The notes under the pieces are model-generated. The model was not told where the DNA came from. It worked only from the letters and a program-made list of their open reading frames with translations, and did no database searches. Below are positions 55,873 to 64,000 of a stretch of 64,000 nucleotides of DNA, one piece after another. Both the position numbers and the translations under genes were made by a program. The DNA is from Gammaproteobacteria bacterium (GTDB taxonomy: Bacteria > Pseudomonadota > Gammaproteobacteria > Steroidobacterales > UBA11654): the NCBI GenBank assembly GCA_002717445.1, contig PBDY01000019.1:54558-118557 (forward strand), written 5' to 3'. How positions within the stretch are numbered: position 1 is the first letter of the stretch; each line of letters opens with the position of its first letter.

Positions 55873-56159
55873 CACTTACAAAATCAGACATAGTAGAAGA
55901 TCTAAACAATGAAATTGGCCTCAATAAAAGAGAAGCCAAGGAACTTGTTGATAGCGTTTTTGAATCGATTAAAGACACCCTGATCAATGGTGAAGAAGTC
56001 AAGGTTTCTGGCTTCGGTAACTTTCAATTAAAAGACAAGCCTGCAAGACCAGGTAGAAATCCTAGAACGGGAGAGGACGTGGAAATCACAGCCAGACGAG
56101 TTGTCACCTTTAAATCGGGACAAAAGCTCAAGGAAAAAGTTAAATCTATAGATAAATAA
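55869..56159 (+). CDS. ihfA: Integration host factor alpha subunit
   Basis: IHF-alpha sequence ([48 protein letters not shown]); follows pheT. Confidence 0.96.
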   Translation: MTLTKSDIVEDLNNEIGLNKREAKELVDSVFESIKDTLINGEEVKVSGFGNFQLKDKPARPGRNPRTGEDVEITARRVVTFKSGQKLKEKVKSIDK

Positions 56160-56501
56160 ATGAATCTCGAAGAATTACAACTTCCAACAATACCCTCAAA
56201 AAGATATTTCACAATCAGTGAAGCGAGCAATCTGTGCAATGTTGAGGCACATGTACTCAGATATTGGGAACAAGAGTTTTCTCAACTCAGTCCAATTAAG
56301 AGAAGAGGCAATAGAAGATACTACCAAAGGCATGACGTTATGCTAATAAGGCACATTAAAGAGCTGCTGTATAATAATGGCTATACAATCAAAGGAGCTA
56401 AGCAGAAGCTTTCTGACGAAGCATCTGAACAAGAAACAAAAAGCAGCTCACTCTCTGACCTTCGCTCAGAGTTGGAATCAATCATAGATTTACTGGATTA
56501 G
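56160..56501 (+). CDS. MerR-family transcriptional regulator
   Basis: [40 protein letters not shown]; downstream of ihfA. Confidence 0.92.
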   Translation: MNLEELQLPTIPSKRYFTISEASNLCNVEAHVLRYWEQEFSQLSPIKRRGNRRYYQRHDVMLIRHIKELLYNNGYTIKGAKQKLSDEASEQETKSSSLSDLRSELESIIDLLD

Positions 56502-56513
56502 ATTTTTATAAAT

Positions 56514-56587
56514 CGGGGCGTGGCGCAGCCTGGTAGCGCACTTGACTGGGGGTCAAGTGGTCGCTGGTTCAAATCCAGCCGTCCCGA
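56514..56587 (+). tRNA. tRNA-Pro (GGG), CCA not encoded
   Basis: CGGGGCG/CGTCCCG acceptor, CTTGA-CTGGGGG-TCAAG anticodon arm, T-arm GCTGGTTCAAATCCAGC; discriminator followed by CAG. Confidence 0.93.
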
Positions 56588-56599
56588 CAGAGATTCCAG

Positions 56600-57058
56600 T
56601 CAATTCTTCGTATGCCCATTTATAACTCTTGAGATCTGTCGTCTTGAATACCCTGTATCTGCTGAAATTGCATCGATTGACCAATTCATTTTATTTAATT
56701 CAAGTACCCTGAGATGTCTATTCTTAACGGTTTTCATACTCTTGTTTGTTACTTTAAGTAATTTCTCAATCGATTCTGTTAGGATCTGATTGTAGCTCTC
56801 ATCATCAGCTATCGTGCAATGATCCCATAACATCATCAAGTTGTAACAAGCATCCTCAGCATCATCCCTCATGAGGGCCTCTCTTAGGAAATGAGATCTA
56901 AAAATAATATGACACGCATCTTTGAGTGTCCCCTCAATCGATTCATCGTTGAGATAATTTTGTACCGATTTTAGTTCGGCTTGGACCCCATATGACGAAA
57001 GGATCAAACCCGCATTAAACTCGAGTTCCCTGATTACATTATCGACAATATTATTCAA
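56600..57058 (-). CDS. Uncharacterised helical protein with C-terminal HTH
   Basis: 152 aa ORF; C-terminus NWSIDAISADTGYSRRQISRVINGHTKN resembles a helix-turn-helix; spans the tRNA-Pro to transporter interval. Confidence 0.6.
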   Translation of the reverse strand: MNNIVDNVIRELEFNAGLILSSYGVQAELKSVQNYLNDESIEGTLKDACHIIFRSHFLREALMRDDAEDACYNLMMLWDHCTIADDESYNQILTESIEKLLKVTNKSMKTVKNRHLRVLELNKMNWSIDAISADTGYSRRQISRVINGHTKN

Positions 57059-57122
57059 AAGCTTGATCCAATCTTGTTATTTTTTAGCTATCATTATCAT
57101 AAATTAATTTTTTAAACTAAAA

Positions 57123-58139
57123 ATGGCAATGAAAAGTCAAAATGCTTACTACTTATTACTGGCTGTCATCACAATTTTATTTGTGAGTATAATCTTTAAC
57201 TTTGCAGCACCAATATTGTGGTCAGTCGTGGTCTCTATAATCTTTTATCCTGTATACGAGAAATTTCTTTTGATGACGAATAAAAAATCACTATCCAGCA
57301 TACTATCACTGATATTAATTTTACTACTAGTCATTATGCCGTCAATTGCAATACTTGGCTTAATAGGAAACGAACTCATCATTTTTATAAATTCTTCGGA
57401 AAATTATAGCTTTGAACGTTACGCAGAAATGATACCCGATGAATCGATTATAAATGAACTCATTGGTTGGTCTGGTTTAAACATTAGTCAATTGCTCGAT
57501 AAAGCCGATGATTTCTTAATAACAGCATCAAAAATATTTTATAAATCCATATCAACAATCTCTGCAAACGTAATCAGTTTTTTTGTATCTTTATTTATAT
57601 TTATTTATCTGACTTTCTTTTTCTTAAAAGATGGTGAAAAAATATTACAAAACTGCATGGATGCATTTCCAATGAAAAACGAAGATGAAAGTTATCTCCT
57701 GAATGTATTTCAGAAAACAACACGAGCAACAATTAAAGGCACAGTAATCGTCGCTCTTGCTCAAGGATTCCTAGGCTATCTAACGCTTCTTTTGATTGAA
57801 ATCGATGGGGCTCTGATCTGGGGTTTTGTGATGGCATTATTGAGCATCATACCCGCTGTAGGAACCATACTTGTGTGGCTGCCCATCGCATTGGTGTTGT
57901 TTTTGAATGGAGAGGTTATGGATGCTTCACTGCTTATCTTTTCCGGCATCTTCATTATAGGTATGATTGACAATCTCCTAAGACCTATTCTCATTGGTAA
58001 GGAAACCAAGATACCCGATTATCTTATTTTGTTAACAACCATCGGGGGAATTTCCATCTTTGGAATAACTGGATTTATTGTCGGCCCAATTATTGCCTCA
58101 CTGTTTATCTCAGTCTGGTCATTATCCTCCCGCGTCTAG
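57123..58139 (+). CDS. AI-2E family transporter (YdiK/PerM-like)
   Basis: Multi-TM; GALIWGFVMALLSIIPAVGTILVWLPIAL and DNLLRPILIG. Confidence 0.88.
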   Translation: MAMKSQNAYYLLLAVITILFVSIIFNFAAPILWSVVVSIIFYPVYEKFLLMTNKKSLSSILSLILILLLVIMPSIAILGLIGNELIIFINSSENYSFERYAEMIPDESIINELIGWSGLNISQLLDKADDFLITASKIFYKSISTISANVISFFVSLFIFIYLTFFFLKDGEKILQNCMDAFPMKNEDESYLLNVFQKTTRATIKGTVIVALAQGFLGYLTLLLIEIDGALIWGFVMALLSIIPAVGTILVWLPIALVLFLNGEVMDASLLIFSGIFIIGMIDNLLRPILIGKETKIPDYLILLTTIGGISIFGITGFIVGPIIASLFISVWSLSSRV

Positions 58140-58148
58140 TCTTCCCAT

Positions 58149-59552
58149 ATGACTGATCATATAGATAATCTTAGGCGAATAGTGGGTGAATCAAATGCCC
58201 TTGATCGTGATGCTGATATTCATCCATTTCTAGAAGATTGGAGGGGTCAACTCAAGGGATCAACGCCCTTAATATTATTTCCGATCAACACCGATCACGT
58301 CCAAAGAATTGTCCGCTATTGTTACGAGAATAATGTAAAGATTGTTAGTCAAGGTGGCAATACCAGCCTTTGTGGCGCTAATGTTCCAAACTCATCCGAT
58401 CATCAGATTGAAATTGTTATCAATACTTCAAAAATGAATAAAGTGATAGACATCGACCCCTTCAATCGTTCGATAATCGTCGAAAGCGGCTGTATCTTAC
58501 AGAACATACAAAACATTGCTCAAGAACATGACCTTCTATTTCCACTGAGTCTGAGTGCTGAGGGCTCATGTCAAATCGGTGGAAATGTTTCAACAAATGC
58601 TGGGGGCGTGAATGTTCTGAAATATGGCATGGTGAGGGATCAGGTCATGGGCATTGAGGCTGTACTGCCCGATGGATCAATCTTTTCTGACTTAAAATCA
58701 TTGAGAAAAAACAACACTGGGTATGACTTAAAGCAACTTTTTATCGGTGCAGAAGGAACTTTGGGCGTAATCACCAAGGTCAGTCTGAAACTTTCATCCA
58801 GCCCAATCAATGAAATCACATCGATGGTTTCTGTGGAATCCGTTGAGGATGCGATCACTCTCCTGAAGGAATCAAAAACAAGATTTGGTGATAATGTGGC
58901 TGCCTTTGAATTCATTAGTCAGTCCTGCTTAGTTGCCATTGATGAATTTCTTGAGCACATATCACTGCCACTTGGGTGTGATGCATCCTGGCAAATCATA
59001 TTCGAGGTCATTAATCATGATGAAGGCTCGTTATCAGACTTTCTAGAGGATCAAGTTAAAAAGGGACTTATATGCGACGCTCTTATTGCTAAGAATAAAA
59101 AAGAAAGCAATGACATCTGGCTCGTTAGGCACAGTATTTCAGAGGCTGAAAAATCATCAGGCAGGGGAGTGCACCACGATATATCACTCCCGATCAGGAA
59201 AATTTCTGAGTTTTTAGACCAGACAATACCGGCGATGGAGAAAATTGTAGGACGATCCGTTGTTTATACTTTTGGCCATCTAGGTGATGGCAATCTGCAT
59301 CTCACAAAAAAACAACCTGACAACATGAATGGGGTTGATTTCATGAATTATTCTCAGGAAATAAATGCTGTTGTTCATGAAAATGCTGAGGCACTTGGCG
59401 GGTCTTTTAGTGCAGAACATGGCATTGGGTCAAAACTTAAAAATGATTTGGTTAGATTCTCCGACCCAATAAAAATAGAGTTAATGAAAAAAATCAAAAA
59501 ATCATTGGACCCTAAAAATATTATGAATCCGGATAAACTGATCGATCCCTAA
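58149..59552 (+). CDS. FAD-binding oxidoreductase (GlcD / D-2-hydroxyacid dehydrogenase type)
   Basis: FAD_binding_4 motif VSQGGNTSLCGANVP, NVSTNAGGVNVLKYG; C-terminal GHLGDGNLHL, AEHGIGSKLK. Confidence 0.88.
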   Translation: MTDHIDNLRRIVGESNALDRDADIHPFLEDWRGQLKGSTPLILFPINTDHVQRIVRYCYENNVKIVSQGGNTSLCGANVPNSSDHQIEIVINTSKMNKVIDIDPFNRSIIVESGCILQNIQNIAQEHDLLFPLSLSAEGSCQIGGNVSTNAGGVNVLKYGMVRDQVMGIEAVLPDGSIFSDLKSLRKNNTGYDLKQLFIGAEGTLGVITKVSLKLSSSPINEITSMVSVESVEDAITLLKESKTRFGDNVAAFEFISQSCLVAIDEFLEHISLPLGCDASWQIIFEVINHDEGSLSDFLEDQVKKGLICDALIAKNKKESNDIWLVRHSISEAEKSSGRGVHHDISLPIRKISEFLDQTIPAMEKIVGRSVVYTFGHLGDGNLHLTKKQPDNMNGVDFMNYSQEINAVVHENAEALGGSFSAEHGIGSKLKNDLVRFSDPIKIELMKKIKKSLDPKNIMNPDKLIDP

Positions 59553-60307
59553 ACTTTGAATGAGTAATCTTTATTTGGGTCTCTTTCATTGTTTGGTGGA
59601 AAGCTTAGCCTTTTCTCATTGAAATATTGTCGCCTATGATCGCCATCTGTTTCTTTGTTATATGTGATGTAGATGTTGCATCTTCTGTCCAATGACCCAT
59701 TACCATCAGAGGCATGAGGTACATAGCTGTTAAAAAGAACAACATCGCCACTCTTCGTTTCTATAGGCTGTAGATCGAGATTTTCTAAACTATCCGGATT
59801 CAAAGGCTCCCATAAGGGTCCAGCCAATGCATCTTTGTAATGACCCGAAACATCAAATTCGACACAAGCATTATCTACATTGCTCTCCTCGACTGCTATA
59901 AGAGCTGAAATAAACTCTGTACCGAATTTGTCCCATCCTGCCTGAGAATCTTGATGCAAATAATCTGGCGGAGAGCCGTACGGTTTGTAGTTTATTTTTT
60001 CTTTGAGAAGAATTGGGTCCTGTAAAAGAAGCGCGGCAATTATTTTTATCAAAGTCTCATCATAGACCACAGACTTCAATAGAGAGCTTTCTTCTAAGAA
60101 CTTTTCAATTCTGATCAGAATCATTTCATCATGATTGAGTTGAGAAGGTTCATAGTATTTCATTGGTCCATTATTTATAGGATCCAAAGCATCGAGACGA
60201 TTGACCTCATTGAGAATATTCATCATAAAACTTGCATCAAATAAATTTCTTATAACTAGAAATCCTTTATCTTTGAACGATTGAATTTGTGTGCTATCAA
60301 GTACCAT
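59549..60307 (-). CDS. Phytanoyl-CoA dioxygenase (PhyH) family protein
   Basis: HQDSQAGWDKFGTEFISALIAVEESNVDNACVEF and GDVVLFNSYVPHASDGNGSLDRRCNIYITYN. Confidence 0.82.
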   Translation of the reverse strand: MVLDSTQIQSFKDKGFLVIRNLFDASFMMNILNEVNRLDALDPINNGPMKYYEPSQLNHDEMILIRIEKFLEESSLLKSVVYDETLIKIIAALLLQDPILLKEKINYKPYGSPPDYLHQDSQAGWDKFGTEFISALIAVEESNVDNACVEFDVSGHYKDALAGPLWEPLNPDSLENLDLQPIETKSGDVVLFNSYVPHASDGNGSLDRRCNIYITYNKETDGDHRRQYFNEKRLSFPPNNERDPNKDYSFKV

Positions 60308-60616
60308 CTAGTCAGGCTTGTGTCTTTTCTCTAACTCTTTTGAAACATCATCCATTGTTACATCGGCCGATTGAAGCAATACCATCATGTGGTAAAGGAG
60401 GTCAGCACTCTCCCATATGATCTCATCTTTGTTTGTAGCATCATTTAAGTATGCCACAGCCAGCTCTCCGCTTTCCTCAATTACTTTTTTTGCTATTCTG
60501 TCTTTTCCGGATGTCAAAAGTTCGTGCGTATAACTTTTCTCAATATCATTGGAATTTGATCTCTCTTGAATCACTCTTTCTAACTCTTTTATAAAACCGC
60601 TTCCTTTAGTTTTCAT
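60308..60616 (-). CDS. hisE: Phosphoribosyl-ATP pyrophosphatase
   Basis: [15 protein letters not shown]...[16 protein letters not shown]; overlaps hisF. Confidence 0.92.
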   Translation of the reverse strand: MKTKGSGFIKELERVIQERSNSNDIEKSYTHELLTSGKDRIAKKVIEESGELAVAYLNDATNKDEIIWESADLLYHMMVLLQSADVTMDDVSKELEKRHKPD

Positions 60617-61380
60617 AATCTAACCTCTATTTCATTCTTTCTTAAGTATTTTTTTAATTCATCAATATTTATAATCGACTTATGAAAAACTGTGGCAGCG
60701 AGTGCTCCACTCACATCTGAGGCTCGAAACACATCGACAAAGTGATCCAAATCACCGGCACCGCCCGAAGCAATCAATGGGATATTGATATTCGATCTCA
60801 TCAACTTTAATTGCTCAATATCATAGCCATTTCTCACGCCATCCTGGTTCATACAATTGAGAACAATTTCTCCGGCGCCTCTTTCTTGTACTTCGTTCAC
60901 CCAATCATTCACAATTTTACCGGTTTCTTTTGTTTTGCTCGGATCACCAGTATTGCTATAGACTTTGTAGTTATCATCATCCTCATAACTATCAATCCCG
61001 ATCACTATGCATTGAGTCCCAAACCGTTTGGCAAGTTCGTCAATAAGCACTGGGTTGTGTATTGCTGGCGTATTTATTGAAATCTTGTCTGCGCCATAAT
61101 TAAGAACTTCTTCAGCATCATTGATTGACCTGATGCCCCCGGCTACACAAAATGGAATATTGATTTTTTCTGCCACACGATTGATCCAAGATCTGTCTAC
61201 AGTTCTATCTTCTGGACTTGCAGTGATGTCATAAAAAACGAGCTCGTCAGCACCTTCATTGGAGTACCGTTCAGCCAGTTGCAGAATATCACCTACGACC
61301 TCATGGTTTCTGAATTGAACTCCCTTCACCACCTGGCCATCTTTGACATCAAGACATGGAATTATTCTTTTTGTAAGAAT
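60613..61380 (-). CDS. hisF: Imidazole glycerol phosphate synthase subunit HisF, probable ATT start
   Basis: Upstream in-frame sequence encodes (I)[15 protein letters not shown]; in-frame TAA further upstream; AGGAGG 7 nt before ATT. Confidence 0.92.
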   Translation of the reverse strand: MLTKRIIPCLDVKDGQVVKGVQFRNHEVVGDILQLAERYSNEGADELVFYDITASPEDRTVDRSWINRVAEKINIPFCVAGGIRSINDAEEVLNYGADKISINTPAIHNPVLIDELAKRFGTQCIVIGIDSYEDDDNYKVYSNTGDPSKTKETGKIVNDWVNEVQERGAGEIVLNCMNQDGVRNGYDIEQLKLMRSNINIPLIASGGAGDLDHFVDVFRASDVSGALAATVFHKSIINIDELKKYLRKNEIEVRL

Positions 61381-62105
61381 TGGATAACCTCCTGATCCGT
61401 AATTTTATTTTCAAGCAGTGATTTTCCAACCACTACTGATTGCATCGAAATATCGTCCAGCTTAATGAGGTCACTGAACTTACTTACGCCGCCAGACGCA
61501 ATGACATTGATTTCTTTGAATTTCTCATTTATTTGCCTATAAAGATCGATATTGGGTCCCTCAAGTGTTCCGTCTTTACTGATATCAGTGATTAGGAAAT
61601 CTTTAAACCCATTGTCTACAAAAGATTTTATGGTCGACAAGAGATTCATCTTTGAATCTTTTTGCCAGCCATGAATCCGAATGGTAGGCAGTCCATCAAG
61701 AATCATTATATCCAATGCGACGATTATCCTTGAGCGAACCTCAGAATCGAACGATGTGACAAATTGGTTATACTCTTCAATGGCATAACTTCCAATTACA
61801 AGTTTTGATAATCCTGAATTAAGCCAATACTTGATTGATAGCATCGATCGAATTCCTCCACCCATTTGAACTTTAAGATTGGTTTGGGTAATTATTGAAT
61901 CAACAATCTTTTCGTTCTCGCTGTATCCATCTCTTGTTCCATTGAGGTCAACAATATGCAAATATTCGCAGCCAAGTGATTCGTAGTGCTTAGCCAGTTG
62001 TAGTGGTTCTTTTTGATAAAATGTGACTTGATCAAAGTCGCCGCGTAAGAGCCTGACGCATTTTTGATCAAGCAGATCAATTGCTGGGATTAAATTCATA
62101 CTCAT
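61362..62105 (-). CDS. hisA: 1-(5-phosphoribosyl)-5-[(5-phosphoribosylamino)methylideneamino]imidazole-4-carboxamide isomerase
   Basis: [22 protein letters not shown]; operon context. Confidence 0.96.
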   Translation of the reverse strand: MSMNLIPAIDLLDQKCVRLLRGDFDQVTFYQKEPLQLAKHYESLGCEYLHIVDLNGTRDGYSENEKIVDSIITQTNLKVQMGGGIRSMLSIKYWLNSGLSKLVIGSYAIEEYNQFVTSFDSEVRSRIIVALDIMILDGLPTIRIHGWQKDSKMNLLSTIKSFVDNGFKDFLITDISKDGTLEGPNIDLYRQINEKFKEINVIASGGVSKFSDLIKLDDISMQSVVVGKSLLENKITDQEVIQFLQKE

Positions 62106-62698
62106 AAACTGACAAAGCTCTTCAATATCTTTTCGCCCGCTAAGCCTGATTTCTCAGGATGAAACTGTGTGCCAAAAAAATTATCTTTTTCAATGATGGC
62201 GGAAAACTCGGTCTGATATTTTGAAACGCCAATTGTTTCATTGCAAAGAGGGGCATAGTAACTGTGGACAAAATAATAATAATCACTGTCTTTAATGTTC
62301 CTTGTTAGCATTGAATCAAAAGTAAAATGGACCCTGTTCCAGCCCATATGAGGCACTGGATAGTCTCTCTCTGGCTTGAATGGCTTGCATGTATTAGGGA
62401 TGATTCCTAGACAATCTGTATCATCCTCCATTGAGGCATCCATAAATATTTGCATGCCGAGACAAATGCCTAAAGTGGGCTTTTTTAAATTAGATATCTC
62501 ATTTATGAGTTCACATTGATTCAAGCGCATCATTGCATTCTTTGCAGCTCCAACGCCCGGAAGAATTATGTGACTGGCTTTATTTATTAAGTCAATGTCA
62601 TCTGTGATTTGATAGTCCGTATCGATTCGCCTCAAAGCAAACTCTAATGAAGCCATGTTTGAACCAATTGAGTCGATAATGGCGACTTTATTTTTCAC
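62102..62698 (-). CDS. hisH: Imidazole glycerol phosphate synthase subunit HisH
   Basis: LGICLGMQIFMDAS, FFGTQFHPEKSG. Confidence 0.96.
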   Translation of the reverse strand: MKNKVAIIDSIGSNMASLEFALRRIDTDYQITDDIDLINKASHIILPGVGAAKNAMMRLNQCELINEISNLKKPTLGICLGMQIFMDASMEDDTDCLGIIPNTCKPFKPERDYPVPHMGWNRVHFTFDSMLTRNIKDSDYYYFVHSYYAPLCNETIGVSKYQTEFSAIIEKDNFFGTQFHPEKSGLAGEKILKSFVSL

Positions 62699-62700
62699 AA

Positions 62701-63780
62701 TTAGAGGGCACCCTTGGTTGATGGCACACCGGAGATTGATGACTTCTTAATGGCCTGAGAGAATGCTCTCCCGAAACATTTAAAACAAGATTCTGCTTTA
62801 TGATGATCATCCTCTCCAGTCACGCAAATGTGAATGTTGGCTTTTAGGCTCTGACTGAGTGTGTAAAAGAAATGCTCAATAAGCTCTGTGGGCATTCCAC
62901 CAATGTTTTCTCTTTTAAACTCTCCTTTAAATTTAAAAAATGGTCTACCCGACAGATCCAATGCAACCGTGCATTGCGCATCATCCATTGGCAATGTAAA
63001 TCCATATCTTTCGATGCCTGCCTTTGTGCTCAATGCCCGGTTAAGTGCATCACCCAAGGTGATCGCCACATCCTCAACCGTATGATGCTCATCGATATGA
63101 AGATCACCTTCACAGTCTATTTGAATTGAAATGCCTGAGTGTTTGGCAAGTTGCTCTAGCATGTGATCATAAAAGCCGATGCCTGTTTGGATATCAATCT
63201 TCTGATCCGATGATAGATCAACAGTTGATGTTATTTTTGTTTCATTGGTTGCTCTACTGACGGTAATTTTTTTATCCAAACTAAGGATTTCTTTTTTTAT
63301 TTCCAACCATGCATTCCTTTTGCTTGGATCAATCTTTATCCCAGAAAGACTTATCCTTTCTGCCAATTGCATATCTGTCTTTCGATCACCAATCACATAG
63401 GACCTCGATGTATCGATATTATTATGTGTTAAGAATTCTGATAATAAACCAGCTTTTGGTTTTCGACATTCACAATTGTCATCCTCAAGATGTGGGCATA
63501 TAAATATTTTTTTGAATGTAATGCCCTCTGAAGAGAGGGTATCAAGCATAAATCTTTGACAGACCTCGAATTGTTCTGTTGGAAATGACTTTGTACCTAA
63601 GCCGTCTTGATTACTGACCATTATCAATTCATAACCGACTTCACTTAATTCTTTAAGCACACTGATGACATTGGGTACAAATTTAACTTTACTCAAGTCG
63701 TCTACTTGAAAGTCATTGGGCTCAAAAATCATTGTTCCATCTCTATCAATAAAGAGAACTTTTAATGGAAGCTCATTCAC
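62701..63780 (-). CDS. hisB: Bifunctional histidinol-phosphatase/imidazoleglycerol-phosphate dehydratase
   Basis: HAD LFIDRDGTMI plus IGPD GIGFYDHMLEQLAKHSG, DEHHTVEDVAITLG. Confidence 0.97.
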   Translation of the reverse strand: MNELPLKVLFIDRDGTMIFEPNDFQVDDLSKVKFVPNVISVLKELSEVGYELIMVSNQDGLGTKSFPTEQFEVCQRFMLDTLSSEGITFKKIFICPHLEDDNCECRKPKAGLLSEFLTHNNIDTSRSYVIGDRKTDMQLAERISLSGIKIDPSKRNAWLEIKKEILSLDKKITVSRATNETKITSTVDLSSDQKIDIQTGIGFYDHMLEQLAKHSGISIQIDCEGDLHIDEHHTVEDVAITLGDALNRALSTKAGIERYGFTLPMDDAQCTVALDLSGRPFFKFKGEFKRENIGGMPTELIEHFFYTLSQSLKANIHICVTGEDDHHKAESCFKCFGRAFSQAIKKSSISGVPSTKGAL

Positions 63781-64000
63781 GAGCTCAATCCTCTGATTAG
63801 TTTTTGATTCTGCTCAGAATTACCGACTGTGATCCTTACGCAGTTATCTAGCATGGGTTGGTAGCTAACGTCCCTTAATAAAAAGCCCGAATCATTTGCT
63901 TTCTGGCAGAAATCTTTGGCCTCGTTGACTCTCACTAAAATGAAGTTGGTATGAGATGGAAAGACCTCTGTGACAGTGTCCAAAGATTCTAATGCTTGTG
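63777..64000 (-). CDS. hisC: Histidinol-phosphate aminotransferase, C-terminal fragment (partial)
   Basis: VFPSHTNFILVRV...GFLLRDVSYQPMLDNCVRITVG; open through the window edge, next to hisB. Confidence 0.88.
   Translation of the reverse strand, partial: QALESLDTVTEVFPSHTNFILVRVNEAKDFCQKANDSGFLLRDVSYQPMLDNCVRITVGNSEQNQKLIRGLSS

Overview
This is a 64 kb, gene-dense, low-GC bacterial chromosome segment. It looks gammaproteobacterial: synteny blocks resemble Pseudomonas-type order (ubiG-mupP-yciK beside gyrA-serC-pheA-aroA-cmk-rpsA-ihfB; smc-zipA-ligA; aspC-uvrB; thrS-infC-rpmI-rplT-pheST-ihfA). It resembles a streamlined marine lineage, but that placement is inference. Contents from left to right: nuoN C-terminus; tRNA-fMet; rimP-nusA-infB-rbfA-truB-rpsO-pnp; dksA; queF; smc-zipA-ligA-scpAB; yciK/mupP/ubiG; gyrA through lapB and a nucleotidyltransferase; tRNA-Asn; aminotransferase; uvrB; small haem protein; tRNA-Val; TonB receptor; a minus-strand accessory block (amidohydrolase, AmiD-like amidase, M50 protease, AGMO-like hydroxylase, MBL, NUDIX, UbiH-like); rhodanese plus soluble formate dehydrogenase and a YdeP-like oxidoreductase; thrS through merR; tRNA-Pro; an orphan HTH protein; AI-2E transporter; FAD oxidoreductase; PhyH dioxygenase; and a his operon. 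I saw no CRISPR array, prophage or transposon. The most notable signals are: an SMC with no recognisable hinge, a PheT without its N-terminal tRNA-binding domain, a zinc-finger-less DksA, apparent non-AUG starts for hisF (ATT) and infC (ATC), a formate dehydrogenase locus carrying a second Fe-S-free YdeP-like molybdoenzyme and a rhodanese, an AGMO-like integral membrane hydroxylase, and an orphan HTH gene abutting a tRNA-Pro that lacks an encoded CCA.
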